Assembly (NCBI GenBank): GCA_020850755.1
Contig: JADZEB010000045.1
Location: 52,787-116,786 of the forward strand
DNA from: Alphaproteobacteria bacterium
GTDB lineage: Bacteria; Pseudomonadota; Alphaproteobacteria; Acetobacterales; Acetobacteraceae
Length of the DNA: 64,000 nucleotides
Reading direction: 5' to 3'
Below the pieces are notes generated by a model. It was not told the DNA's origin, ran no database searches, and saw nothing but the letters and a program-made list of their open reading frames with translations. Made by a program: the position numbers and the translations under genes. This document shows, piece by piece, positions 25,053 to 33,364 of the stretch. Numbering within the stretch: position 1 is the stretch's first letter; every line of letters starts with the position of its first letter.

Positions 25053-25724
25053 GAAGCCGACCGGGTGGCGACGGAGCGGGCGCCGAGCAGGCCCCGTGCC
25101 GCCCGCCCAAGCCCGCCAGCGGGCGGCACGCGCCCGGTCGCCCCGTGGCCGCGCCAGCCCAATCGGGCCCGCTCGGCTGACCCGACCAGCCGACGAGCAG
25201 CTGGCGCCGATTGACCCTACGCTGGCCGCCCTGCCCGCTGCACCGGCGCCCCCTGGAGCCTACTGCTCCCCGCCCGGCCGGCCGCACCGGCAGCCCGGAA
25301 GCGAGTCCCACCCTCCGGCACCGCCCGCCACTCGCGCCGCCCGGCCGGCTGCACCGGCGCCCCCTGGTGCCAGCAACCCTCCCGGCCCGCCGCGCCGCGC
25401 CCTCTGGTGCCAACAAGCCGCCCGCCGCGCACCGTGCCGCCCGGCCCGCCAGACCGGCATCCCCTGGAGCCAGCCACCCCGCTGAGCCGCCATCGCGCCG
25501 CCCGCCCAGCCGCGCGCCCCGTTTGCCCGCCCGTGCCGCCCAGCCGGCTGCACCGGCGCCCCCTGGTGCCAGCAACCCTCCCGGCCCGCCGCGCCGGCAG
25601 CCCGGAGCGAGGCCCACCCTCCGGCACCGCCCACCGCTCGCGCCGACCGGCCCGCCACCGCGCCGGCAGCCCGGACACGCGCGCCGATTGACCCCGGGCG
25701 CCCGCCCGCGTATCACCGCCCGCC
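25053..25724. repeat. Non-coding repeat mosaic
   Basis: A 672-base interval with no gene I can support. It is a mosaic of diverged GC-rich repeats. A block of about 51 bases at 25346-25396 recurs almost exactly at 25545-25595. A block of about 50 bases at 25289-25340 recurs at 25595-25644 with a few changes. A short motif, GCCGATTGACCC, appears near 25208 and again near 25684. Shorter pieces of the CTGGTGCCAGCAACC type recur elsewhere. All frames give Pro/Ala/Arg/Gly-rich peptides without recognisable domains. It ends just before ribF. Confidence 0.75.
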
Positions 25725-26675
25725 ATGCGTCTCTTCCGCCACTGGACCGGACTGCCAGCCGATGCCCGCGGCGCTGTCGTCGCGCTCGGCAATTTCGACG
25801 GCGTGCATCTCGGCCACGCCGCGGTGGTCGGTGCCGCCGCCGCCGAGGCCGCGCGCCTGGGTGCGCCGCTCGCCGCGCTCACCTTCGAGCCGCATCCGCG
25901 CTCCTTGTTCCGGCCGCAGGACCCGCCCTTCCGCCTGACGCTCCTGCGTGCCAAGGCCCATGCCCTGGCCGAGCTCGGCGTCGACATCCTCTATGTCCTG
26001 CATTTCGACCGCGCCTTCTCGACCCTGACGGCAGAGGATTTCGTGGCCGAGGTGCTGGTGGCGGGCCTCGGCCTGCGCCATGCCGTCTGCGGCCCTGATT
26101 TTGTGTTCGGCCACGGGCGCGGCGGCAACCTCGCCCTCCTGCGCAGCCTGGGCGAGCGGGCGGGCTTCGGCGTCACCGCCGTCGCGCCGGCGCTCAGCGC
26201 GGACGGCGCCGCCTATTCCTCCACCGCCGTGCGCAAGGCGCTGGAAGCGGGCGAGCTTGAGCGCGCCACCGCCCTGCTCGGCCGACCCTGGGAGATCGAG
26301 GGCCGGGTCGAGCATGGCGATGCGCGCGGACGCAAGCTGGGCTTTCCCACCGCCAACATCCTGCTCGGCGAGCATCTGGAGCCGCGCCGCGGCGTCTATG
26401 CCGTCATGGCCGGGATCGACGAGGGGGCGGCGACCATCTGGCATCCGGGTGTCGCCAATATCGGCCGCCGCCCGACCATCGCCAATCCGGGCGATCCGCG
26501 CCCGTTGCTGGAAGCGCATCTGTTCGACTTCGCCGGCGACCTCTACGGGCGGCACCTGCGCGTCCGGCTGGTGGGCTTCGTGCGCGACGAGAAGCGGTTT
26601 CCCGGCCTCGATGCGCTCACCGCTCAGATCGCCGAGGATTGCCGCACGGCGCGCCGGATGCTCGGCCAGGACTAG
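25725..26675 (+). CDS. ribF: Bifunctional riboflavin kinase / FAD synthetase
   Basis: 316 residues. The N-terminal FAD synthetase (nucleotidyltransferase) domain has GNFDGVHLGHAAVV near residue 25. The C-terminal riboflavin kinase domain has GRKLGFPTANI near residue 203 and PNIGRRPTI-type sequence (VANIGRRPTI). The enzyme phosphorylates riboflavin to FMN and adenylylates FMN to FAD in the cytoplasm. The order ribF, ileS, lspA is conserved in proteobacteria; here a GNAT gene is inserted between ribF and ileS. The stop TAG lies in CTAGAGCGGC, resembling the end of the dispersed two-hairpin element. Confidence 0.96.
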   Translation: MRLFRHWTGLPADARGAVVALGNFDGVHLGHAAVVGAAAAEAARLGAPLAALTFEPHPRSLFRPQDPPFRLTLLRAKAHALAELGVDILYVLHFDRAFSTLTAEDFVAEVLVAGLGLRHAVCGPDFVFGHGRGGNLALLRSLGERAGFGVTAVAPALSADGAAYSSTAVRKALEAGELERATALLGRPWEIEGRVEHGDARGRKLGFPTANILLGEHLEPRRGVYAVMAGIDEGAATIWHPGVANIGRRPTIANPGDPRPLLEAHLFDFAGDLYGRHLRVRLVGFVRDEKRFPGLDALTAQIAEDCRTARRMLGQD

Positions 26676-26806
26676 AGCGGCCTAGGTCAAGGCGGTGCCC
26701 TTCCCGGCGCGATCATTCGCTTGAGCCCGCGCCCGGCTTGGGCGAGTCTCGGGGCAGGTGGCAGGATGCCCGCCCCGGACGCAAGGCCGCCAAGGACGCA
26801 AGACCC

Positions 26807-27574
26807 ATGCTCAACATCGACGAGCCGATCTTCCCCCGCGCGCTTTCCGACGCACCGTTGCAGCGCGATCCCTCCTGCCTTGTGCCGGCGCGGATGCCGA
26901 TCGTCGGGCGGCATGTCGTGCTGGAGCCGCTCGACCCCGACCGCCACACCGCCGACCTCTATGCCGCCTTCCACGAGGACGAGGCGGCGCGGCGGGTCTG
27001 GACCTGGCTCGGGGTCGGCCCGTTCGCGAACCAGGGCGCCTTCCGCGCCGAGCTCACCGCGCGCGCGGCTGCCTTCGATCCGGTGTTCTACGCGCTGCGC
27101 CCGGCCGGCGGCGGCCGGGCCGAGGGCATGGCCAGCTTCATGGAGATCTTTCCGAAGGTCGGCGCGATCGAGATCGGGCATCTCTGCTTCAGCCCGCGCC
27201 TGCAACGCAGCCGCGCCGCCACCGAGGCCCTGTCGATGATGATGGCCTATGCGCTCGACCCGCGCGAGGTGGGCGGGCTCGGCTACCGGCGGCTGCAATG
27301 GAAGTGCCACGCCATGAACATGCCCTCGCGCTCGGCGGCGCGGCGCCTGGGCTTCCGCCACGAGGGCATCCTGTTCCACGCCACCGTCCACAAGGGCGCC
27401 AACCGCGACACCGCCTTCTACTCGCTGCTCGACCACGAATGGCCGCACCTGCGCGCCGCGCACTTGAACTGGCTCGCCGACGACAATTTCGGCCCCGACG
27501 GCCGGGCGCGCCGCTCGCTGGCGGAAATGACCGCGGCGATCGCCCAGGCGGATGCGGCGCGGCTGCGGCGCTGA
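26807..27574 (+). CDS. GNAT family N-acetyltransferase (RimJ/RimL-like)
   Basis: 255 residues. It contains the GNAT core: RHVVLEPLDPDRHTADLYAAF at the start of the domain, IEIGHLCFSP as the beta-4 strand, RSRAATEALSMMM in place of the acetyl-CoA pyrophosphate loop, and NMPSRSAARRLGFRHEG, which is typical of the RimJ/RimL type. About 30 N-terminal residues precede the domain. It likely acetylates an amine on a protein or small molecule using acetyl-CoA; substrate unknown. The start at 26807 follows a short AAGGACG element. It is placed between ribF and the ileS promoter region. Confidence 0.88.
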   Translation: MLNIDEPIFPRALSDAPLQRDPSCLVPARMPIVGRHVVLEPLDPDRHTADLYAAFHEDEAARRVWTWLGVGPFANQGAFRAELTARAAAFDPVFYALRPAGGGRAEGMASFMEIFPKVGAIEIGHLCFSPRLQRSRAATEALSMMMAYALDPREVGGLGYRRLQWKCHAMNMPSRSAARRLGFRHEGILFHATVHKGANRDTAFYSLLDHEWPHLRAAHLNWLADDNFGPDGRARRSLAEMTAAIAQADAARLRR

Positions 27575-27594
27575 CGCGCCAGGGCGCAGCTTTC

Positions 27595-27623
27595 TTGCCT
27601 GAGGGCACCCCGCCCCCTATAGT
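27595..27623 (+). promoter_or_regulatory. Candidate promoter for the ileS transcript
   Basis: TTGCCT, exactly 17 bases, then TATAGT (four and five of six consensus positions), one of the best sigma-70-like promoters in the window. The first transcribed base would be expected around 27630, directly at the ATG of a short reading frame, giving a leaderless or nearly leaderless message that continues into ileS. Confidence 0.6.
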
Positions 27624-27630
27624 CCTGGCC

Positions 27631-27699
27631 ATGCTTCTCGCAGCTGCGAACGACATGGCCCGCCGGATGGCCCGAATTATGGTCCCGACCCTCGCATGA
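27631..27699 (+). CDS. Candidate 22-residue leader peptide upstream of ileS
   Basis: ATG at 27631 to TGA at 27699; the peptide begins MLLAAAND and ends MVPTLA. The ATG lies eight bases after the -10 box, so translation would start at or next to the 5' end, as reported for the leaderless trpL leader of Sinorhizobium. Residue 16 is Ile, encoded by ATT, a codon that is uncommon in this GC-rich DNA and follows another uncommon codon, CGA. The stop codon overlaps the loop of a strong hairpin. Coding status is not proven. Confidence 0.4.
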   Translation: MLLAAANDMARRMARIMVPTLA

Positions 27700-27708
27700 G
27701 GGTCGGGA
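27683..27708 (+). promoter_or_regulatory. Attenuator-like hairpin in the ileS leader
   Basis: An 11-bp perfect stem, TCCCGACCCTC with GAGGGTCGGGA around GCAT. The TGA of the short upstream frame begins in the loop. A second, shorter stem (GCCCGC, CTT, GCGGGC) lies at 27723-27737. The sequence after the main stem is GTTCGTC, not a U-tract, so classical intrinsic termination is not evident. The ileS start is 83 bases downstream. Confidence 0.5.
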
Positions 27709-27790
27709 GTTCGTCGCTCGCCGCCCGCCTTGCGGGCCGCTGCCCCTGCATCCAGCCGCCCCGCGGCCCCTTCGCCAAGACCGACCAGCC

Positions 27791-30658
27791 ATGACCGCCC
27801 AGAAGCGCGACTATCGCGACACCGTTTTCCTGCCCGCGACCCCCTTCCCCATGCGAGGCGATCTGCCCAAGCGCGAGCCGGCCATGCTGGACCGCTGGGC
27901 CAAGAACAGGGTGTGGGAGCGCCAGCGCGCTGCCGCAATGGGCCGGCCCCGCTTCGTGCTGCATGACGGCCCGCCCTATGCCAACGGCCACCTCCATATC
28001 GGGCACGCGCTCAACAAGATCCTCAAGGATGTGGTCAGCCGCTCCAAGGGCATGGCCGGGCTCGATGCCAACTACGTGCCCGGCTGGGACTGCCACGGCC
28101 TGCCGATCGAGTGGAAGATCGAGGAGGAGTATCGCCGCACCGGCCGCGACAAGGACGCGGTGCCGATCATCGAATTCCGCCGCGAATGCCGCGCCTTCGC
28201 CGAGCACTGGCTGAAGGTGCAGCGCGAGGAGTTCATGCGGCTCGGCTGCGACGGGGACTGGTTCCGCCCCTACTCGACCATGAGCTTCACCGCCGAGGCC
28301 GAGATCGAGCGCGAGCTGCACGCCTTCCTGCTCAACGGCGCGCTCTATCGCGGCGCCAAGCCGGTGATGTGGAGCCCGGTCGAGAAGACGGCGCTCGCCG
28401 AGGCCGAGGTCGAGTATCACGACCATGTCTCGACCACGATCCATGTCCGCTTCCCGGTGCTGCGCGCTCCGTTCCGCGCGCTCGAAGGCGCCGCGGTGGT
28501 GATCTGGACCACCACGCCCTGGACCATGCCGGGCAACCGCGCGGTGGCCTATGGAGCGGACATCGACTACGCCCTGGTCGCGGTCGAGGCGGTGGGCGAA
28601 GGCAGTCTCGCCCTGCCGGGCGAGACGCTTCTGGTGGCACTGCCGCTGCTGCCCGAGTTCCTGGCCGCGACCCGGATCACCCAGCACGTCCTGCGCCAGG
28701 TGGTGAAGGGCGCCGATCTGGCCGGCACGATCTGCCGCCACCCGCTGCGCGGGCAGGGCTACGACTTCGATGTGCCGCTCTTTCCCGGCGACTTCGTCAC
28801 CACCGAAAGCGGCACGGGCTTCGTCCACATCGCCCCCGGCCACGGCCATGACGACTGGGTGCTCGGCCAGAAGTACGGCCTGCCGACGCCGGACACGGTC
28901 GGCCCCGATGGCTGCTATTTCGCCCATGTTCCGCTGTTCGCCGGCCAGCACGTCTTCAAGTGCAACGACGCCGTGGCCGAGGCCATCCGCGCGGCCGGCG
29001 GGCTGCTGGCCAAGGGCAGGCTCACCCACAGCTACCCGCATTCCTGGCGCTCCAAGGCGCCGCTGATCTTCCGCAACACGCCGCAATGGTTCATCGCCAT
29101 GGACCGCGATTTCGGCGACGGCACCACCTTGCGCACCCGCGCCTTGCAGGCGATCGACGCGACCAGCTTCGTGCCCGCCTCCGGCCAGAACCGCCTGCGC
29201 GCCATGATCGAGCAGCGCCCCGACTGGGTGGTGTCGCGCCAGCGCGCCTGGGGCGTGCCGATCGCGCTGTTCGTCGATCGCGCCAGCGGCGAGGCCCTGC
29301 GCGACCCGGAGGTGTGCGAGCGCATCGTCGCCGCCTTCGCGAAGGAAGGGGCGGATTGCTGGTACACCTCCCCGCCCGGGCGCTTCCTGGGCCCCGGCCG
29401 CAATCCGGCCGACTACGAGCAGGTGTTCGACATCCTCGATGTCTGGTTCGAATCCGGCTGCACGCACAATTTCGTCTGCGACCCGGGCCGGATGCGCGAC
29501 TATGACTGGGACCTGAGCTGGCCGGCCGACCTCTACCTCGAAGGCTCGGACCAGCATCGCGGCTGGTTCCATTCCTCGCTGCTCGAATCCTGCGGCACGC
29601 GCGGGCGCGCTCCCTACCGCGCGGTGCTGACGCACGGCTTCGTGCTCGACGAGCAGGGCCGCAAGATGTCGAAGTCGCTCGGCAACACCACCGCGCCCCA
29701 GGACGTGATCAAGCAGTATGGCGCCGACATACTGCGCCTCTGGGTGCTGGCCTCCGACTATTCGGAGGATCTGCGCATCGGCCCCGAGATCCTGAAGCAG
29801 CAGGCCGAACTCTACCGGCGCATCCGCAACACGCTGCGCTACATCCTGGGCAATCTCGCCGGCTTCTCCGAGGCCGAGCGCCTGCCGGTGGCCGAGATGC
29901 CGGAGCTTGAGCGCGTCATCCTGCACCGGCTGAGCGAGCTTGATGCCCTGGTGCGCGGGGCGACCGACAGCTTCGTCTGGCATGGCGTGTTCGCCGAGCT
30001 GCACAATTTCTGCGCCGTCGACCTCTCCGCCTTCTATTTCGACATCCGCAAGGACGCGCTCTACTGCGACCGGCCCGACAGCATCCGCCGGCGCGCCGCG
30101 CGCACGGTGCTCGACCACCTGTTCCACTGCCTCTGCACCTGGTTCGCCCCCGTGCTGCCCTTCACCGCCGAGGAGGCGTGGATCGCCCGCTACCCGGCCG
30201 AGGAGGAGAGCGTGCATCTGCACACCTACCCGGCCATCCCGGCCGAGTGGCGCAACCCGGCGCTGGCCGAGCGCTGGGCGCGGGTGCGCGAGCTGCGCCG
30301 CGCCGTCACCACCGCCTGCGAGCGCGAACGCGCCGCCGGGCGCATCCGCGCCAACCTGGAAGCCGCGCCCGTCCTGCACCTGCCGGCCGAGGATGCCGTG
30401 CTGCTGGCCGGCGTGCCGATGGCCGAGGTGTGCATCACCTCCGACATCACCCTCTCGACCGCCCCGGCCCCCGGCGATGCCGTCGCGCTGCCCGACCTTG
30501 CCGGCGTCGCGGTGGTGCCGGCCAAGGCGTCCGGCATCAAGTGCGAGCGCTGCTGGCAGGTGCTGCCGGAAGTGGGCGGCCATGCCCACCATCCCGGCCT
30601 CTGCAAGCGCTGCGTCGACGCGGTCGAGTCCGGCCTGGTCGGCCGTTCCGCCGCCTGA
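27791..30658 (+). CDS. ileS: Isoleucyl-tRNA synthetase
   Basis: 955 residues, class Ia aminoacyl-tRNA synthetase that charges tRNA-Ile. HIGH motif at residues 69-72 within [18 protein letters not shown] at residues 625-629. The editing domain (CP1) contains [14 protein letters not shown] near residue 240. The C-terminal zinc-binding segment [13 protein letters not shown] with a following CKRC is intact, marking the bacterial type 1 enzyme, which is generally mupirocin-sensitive. The start follows a leader with a candidate leader peptide and hairpin. lspA starts 23 bases downstream. Confidence 0.97.
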   Translation: MTAQKRDYRDTVFLPATPFPMRGDLPKREPAMLDRWAKNRVWERQRAAAMGRPRFVLHDGPPYANGHLHIGHALNKILKDVVSRSKGMAGLDANYVPGWDCHGLPIEWKIEEEYRRTGRDKDAVPIIEFRRECRAFAEHWLKVQREEFMRLGCDGDWFRPYSTMSFTAEAEIERELHAFLLNGALYRGAKPVMWSPVEKTALAEAEVEYHDHVSTTIHVRFPVLRAPFRALEGAAVVIWTTTPWTMPGNRAVAYGADIDYALVAVEAVGEGSLALPGETLLVALPLLPEFLAATRITQHVLRQVVKGADLAGTICRHPLRGQGYDFDVPLFPGDFVTTESGTGFVHIAPGHGHDDWVLGQKYGLPTPDTVGPDGCYFAHVPLFAGQHVFKCNDAVAEAIRAAGGLLAKGRLTHSYPHSWRSKAPLIFRNTPQWFIAMDRDFGDGTTLRTRALQAIDATSFVPASGQNRLRAMIEQRPDWVVSRQRAWGVPIALFVDRASGEALRDPEVCERIVAAFAKEGADCWYTSPPGRFLGPGRNPADYEQVFDILDVWFESGCTHNFVCDPGRMRDYDWDLSWPADLYLEGSDQHRGWFHSSLLESCGTRGRAPYRAVLTHGFVLDEQGRKMSKSLGNTTAPQDVIKQYGADILRLWVLASDYSEDLRIGPEILKQQAELYRRIRNTLRYILGNLAGFSEAERLPVAEMPELERVILHRLSELDALVRGATDSFVWHGVFAELHNFCAVDLSAFYFDIRKDALYCDRPDSIRRRAARTVLDHLFHCLCTWFAPVLPFTAEEAWIARYPAEEESVHLHTYPAIPAEWRNPALAERWARVRELRRAVTTACERERAAGRIRANLEAAPVLHLPAEDAVLLAGVPMAEVCITSDITLSTAPAPGDAVALPDLAGVAVVPAKASGIKCERCWQVLPEVGGHAHHPGLCKRCVDAVESGLVGRSAA

Positions 30659-30681
30659 CCGGCACGCCCGCCTTGCCAGCC

Positions 30682-31191
30682 ATGCCCGCACCACGATCGC
30701 TGCTCCGCCACCCGCACATCGCACGGCTCGGGGCGATCGTGGCGCTGGCCACGCTCGTCCTCGACCAGTTGCTGAAATGGTGGGTGTTCGAGGTGCTCGA
30801 CCTCCAGCGCCTGATCCGGATCGAGGTCACCTCGTTCTTCAACCTGACGCTGGTCTGGAACCGCGGCATCACCTTCGGCCTGTTCAACGAGGGCGGGCCC
30901 GAGCAGCAACTGGTGCTGGGTGGCGTGGTGCTGGCGATCGGGGCGCTGCTGGTGGTTTGGCTGCTGCGCGCCGACACGCGCCGGGCGGGGCTCGGGCTCG
31001 GGCTCGTGCTCGGCGGGGCCATCGGCAACCTGATCGACCGCTGGCGTTTCCATGCGGTGATGGATTTCCTCGACTTCCACGCCTTCGGCTGGCACTACTG
31101 GGCCTTCAACCTGGCCGACGCCGCGATCGTGTGCGGGGTCGGCCTTCTGATGCTGGACGCCTTGTTCCAGCCGCAAACCTCGTCTAAATGA
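30682..31191 (+). CDS. lspA: Lipoprotein signal peptidase (signal peptidase II)
   Basis: 169 residues with four hydrophobic segments. The two catalytic aspartates are D119 in GGAIGNLIDRW and D146 in FNLADAAI. It cleaves diacylglyceryl-modified prolipoproteins in the inner membrane. It follows ileS, and a lipoprotein gene that would be its substrate starts eight bases downstream. The ATG at 30682 was chosen because it begins the first membrane segment at a normal distance. Confidence 0.96.
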   Translation: MPAPRSLLRHPHIARLGAIVALATLVLDQLLKWWVFEVLDLQRLIRIEVTSFFNLTLVWNRGITFGLFNEGGPEQQLVLGGVVLAIGALLVVWLLRADTRRAGLGLGLVLGGAIGNLIDRWRFHAVMDFLDFHAFGWHYWAFNLADAAIVCGVGLLMLDALFQPQTSSK

Positions 31192-31198
31192 TGCCGCC

Positions 31199-31813
31199 AT
31201 GAGGGCCATGCAGCCGATCGAGTCGCCCGCGCCCCGCCACCCCGGCCGCCGGGGGGCGAGGATTGCCTGCGCGCTGGTTCTGGCGCTGCCTGTCCTGGCC
31301 GCGTGCAGCGATACCGCCCGCACCTTCGGCCTGACCCGCGACCCGCCGGACGAGTTCCAGACCGTCACCCGCGCGCCCTTGTCGCTGCCACCCGACTACA
31401 ATCTGCGTCCGCCGCGCCCCGGCGCGGCACGCCCGCAGGAATTGTCCTCGCGCGATGCCGCCCGGTCGGTGATCACCGGCTCGGAGCAGCCGCGCCGGCT
31501 CGATCGCTCCACCAGCGGCGAGGCCGCGCTGCTCTCGGCCGCCACCAATGCCGCCGGCGCGCCGCAGACCGGCCCGGACTTCCGCCGCACGCTGGACGAG
31601 GAATCCACCCGCCTCGACCGGCCGCAACAAAGCTTCGTCGACCGGCTGATGTTCTGGCGTGATCCGCCTCCGGCCGGCACCGCGCTCGACGCCCAGGGCG
31701 AGCAGCAGCGCCTGCGCGAGAATGCCGCGCTCGGCCGCCCGACCACCGAGGGCGACACGCCGATCATCCGGCCGCGCCGCCGCGCGCCCCTGGAAGGCCT
31801 GTTCCGCTTCTAG
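31199..31813 (+). CDS. DUF3035 lipoprotein (BamF-like)
   Basis: 204 residues. A signal peptide ends in the lipobox LAAC with C36 as the acylated cysteine. The mature part starts SDTARTFGLTRDPPDEFQTV, followed by RAPLSLPPDYNLRPP, a pattern typical of DUF3035. A member in Caulobacter (BamF) associates with the outer-membrane BAM complex, so an envelope-assembly role is plausible by homology. It lies between lspA and the M16 genes. The 180 bases after it (31814-31993) hold no gene, only GC-rich inverted repeats and a TATGAT box at 31904. Confidence 0.88.
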   Translation: MRAMQPIESPAPRHPGRRGARIACALVLALPVLAACSDTARTFGLTRDPPDEFQTVTRAPLSLPPDYNLRPPRPGAARPQELSSRDAARSVITGSEQPRRLDRSTSGEAALLSAATNAAGAPQTGPDFRRTLDEESTRLDRPQQSFVDRLMFWRDPPPAGTALDAQGEQQRLRENAALGRPTTEGDTPIIRPRRRAPLEGLFRF

Positions 31814-31993
31814 GGCCTGCCGGCCTGCGGCAAGGCGGCCCGCCCCCTTCTGCCCCGCATCCATGCGCGCGCGCTCGTTACCGCGCGGGCGCGCAGGTTC
31901 GGCTATGATCTTGGCAGCGGGCGGCCCGGCCCCAGATTCGGGCCAGAGCATTCGCAGCCTGCCCTTCGGCTGTCCGGCGAGGAACCGCTGCCC

Positions 31994-33364
31994 ATGGACA
32001 AGGCCCCATCCGTCTCGCGCCTGCGCCGCGTCCTGCTTTCGGCGGCCCTGCTCGCGCCCCTGATCGCCGCGATGCCCGCCCCGGCCGCGGCACAGGTCTA
32101 TGGCGCCAAGACCTTCACGCTGGCCCACGGCATGCAGGTCGTGCTGATCGAGAGCCACCGCGCCCCAGTGGTGGCGCACATGGTGTGGTATCGCGTCGGC
32201 GCCGCCGACGAGGTGCAGGGCCTGTCCGGCATCGCGCACTTCCTCGAACATCTGATGTTCAAGGGCACACCGAGCGTGCCGCAGGGCCAGTTCTCGCGCA
32301 TCGTCGCGCGCGAGGGCGGGCAGGACAACGCCTTCACCTCCTGGGACTATACCGGCTACTTCCAGACCGTCGCCCGCGACCGGCTGGAACTCGTCATGCG
32401 CATGGAAGCCGACCGCATGACCAACCTCGTGCTGCGCAGCGAGGATATCGAGCCCGAGCGGCTGGTGATCCTGGAGGAGCGGCGCCAGCGCATCGACAAC
32501 GAGCCGCGCGCGCTCCTGCGCGAGCAGATGCTGGCCGCGCTCTGGCTGAACCATCCCTATGGCCGGCCGATCATCGGCTGGGAGCACGAGATCCGCGCCA
32601 TCCCCAAGGCCGAGCTGGAAGCCTTCTATCGCCGCTGGTATGCGCCCAACAACGCGATCCTGGTGGTGCAGGGCGATATCGCCCTGCCCGAGCTGCGCAG
32701 CCTGGCCGAGCGCTATTACGGCGTGATCCCTACCCGTCCGGTGCCCGAGCGGATGCGCCCACAGGACCCGCCCGGCAATGCCGAGCGCCGCGTCGTCCGC
32801 CGCGACAGCCGCGTGCGCGAGCCGTCCTTCATGCGCATCTATGCCGCGCCGTCGCTGATGCGCGGGGAGCGTGCGCATGTCTATCCGCTGGAAGTGCTGG
32901 CGCATGTGCTGGGCAGCGGGCTTGAAAGCCGCCTCTCGCGCGCGCTGGTGCAGGAGCAGGGCATCGCGGTCAGCGCAGGCGCGAGCTACGACAGCGAATC
33001 GCTCGATCTCGGCAGCTTCTACCTGTTCGCCCAGCCACGGCCCGGCGTCGCGCCCGAGCGGCTGGAGGCAGCGATGGACGCGGTGCTGGCGCGCATGCTG
33101 GCCGAGGGCGTGACCGAGGAGGAACTGGCCCGCAGCCTCCGGCAGATGACCACGGGCGCAGCCTTCGCCCGCGACAGCCTGATGGGTGCGGCGCGCACGG
33201 TGGGGGCGGCGCTTGCCGTCGGCATCCCGCTCGATGAGGTCGAGTACTGGCCCGACCGCCTGCGCGCCGTGACCGCCCCGCAGGTGGCCGCGGCAGCGCG
33301 CGCCACGCTGCGAACGGAGGCGTCCGTCTCGGGCTGGGTCCTGCCGCAGGAGGCGCGCCAATGA
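31994..33364 (+). CDS. M16 family zinc peptidase, catalytic member
   Basis: 456 residues. A signal peptide spans about 1-34 (ending AAAQ), so the enzyme is periplasmic. The inverted zinc motif HFLEH is at residues 82-86, with the distal glutamate expected in the EERRQRIDNEPRA region near 160. The C-terminal half has the second M16 fold. It should form a heterodimer with the next gene, which overlaps it by four bases (ATGA). A lipoprotein and lspA lie upstream. Confidence 0.93.
   Translation: MDKAPSVSRLRRVLLSAALLAPLIAAMPAPAAAQVYGAKTFTLAHGMQVVLIESHRAPVVAHMVWYRVGAADEVQGLSGIAHFLEHLMFKGTPSVPQGQFSRIVAREGGQDNAFTSWDYTGYFQTVARDRLELVMRMEADRMTNLVLRSEDIEPERLVILEERRQRIDNEPRALLREQMLAALWLNHPYGRPIIGWEHEIRAIPKAELEAFYRRWYAPNNAILVVQGDIALPELRSLAERYYGVIPTRPVPERMRPQDPPGNAERRVVRRDSRVREPSFMRIYAAPSLMRGERAHVYPLEVLAHVLGSGLESRLSRALVQEQGIAVSAGASYDSESLDLGSFYLFAQPRPGVAPERLEAAMDAVLARMLAEGVTEEELARSLRQMTTGAAFARDSLMGAARTVGAALAVGIPLDEVEYWPDRLRAVTAPQVAAAARATLRTEASVSGWVLPQEARQ

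Noticed and set aside
25053..25724. A gene in the repeat mosaic
   Set aside because: Frames on both strands are open because of GC content, but they give Pro/Ala/Arg repeats in every frame without a domain or a convincing start.
26673..26740. A sixth copy of the two-hairpin element after ribF
   Set aside because: The CTAGAGCGGC end is similar, but neither hairpin can be recognised in the following bases. At most it is a remnant.
27623..27790. T-box riboswitch upstream of ileS
   Set aside because: No T-box sequence or specifier-loop layout is visible, and T-boxes are mostly found in Gram-positive bacteria. A leader-peptide model fits better.
27677..30724. A minus-strand open frame of about 1000 codons opposite ileS
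   Set aside because: It is the antisense shadow of ileS, which is complete with HIGH and KMSKS motifs.
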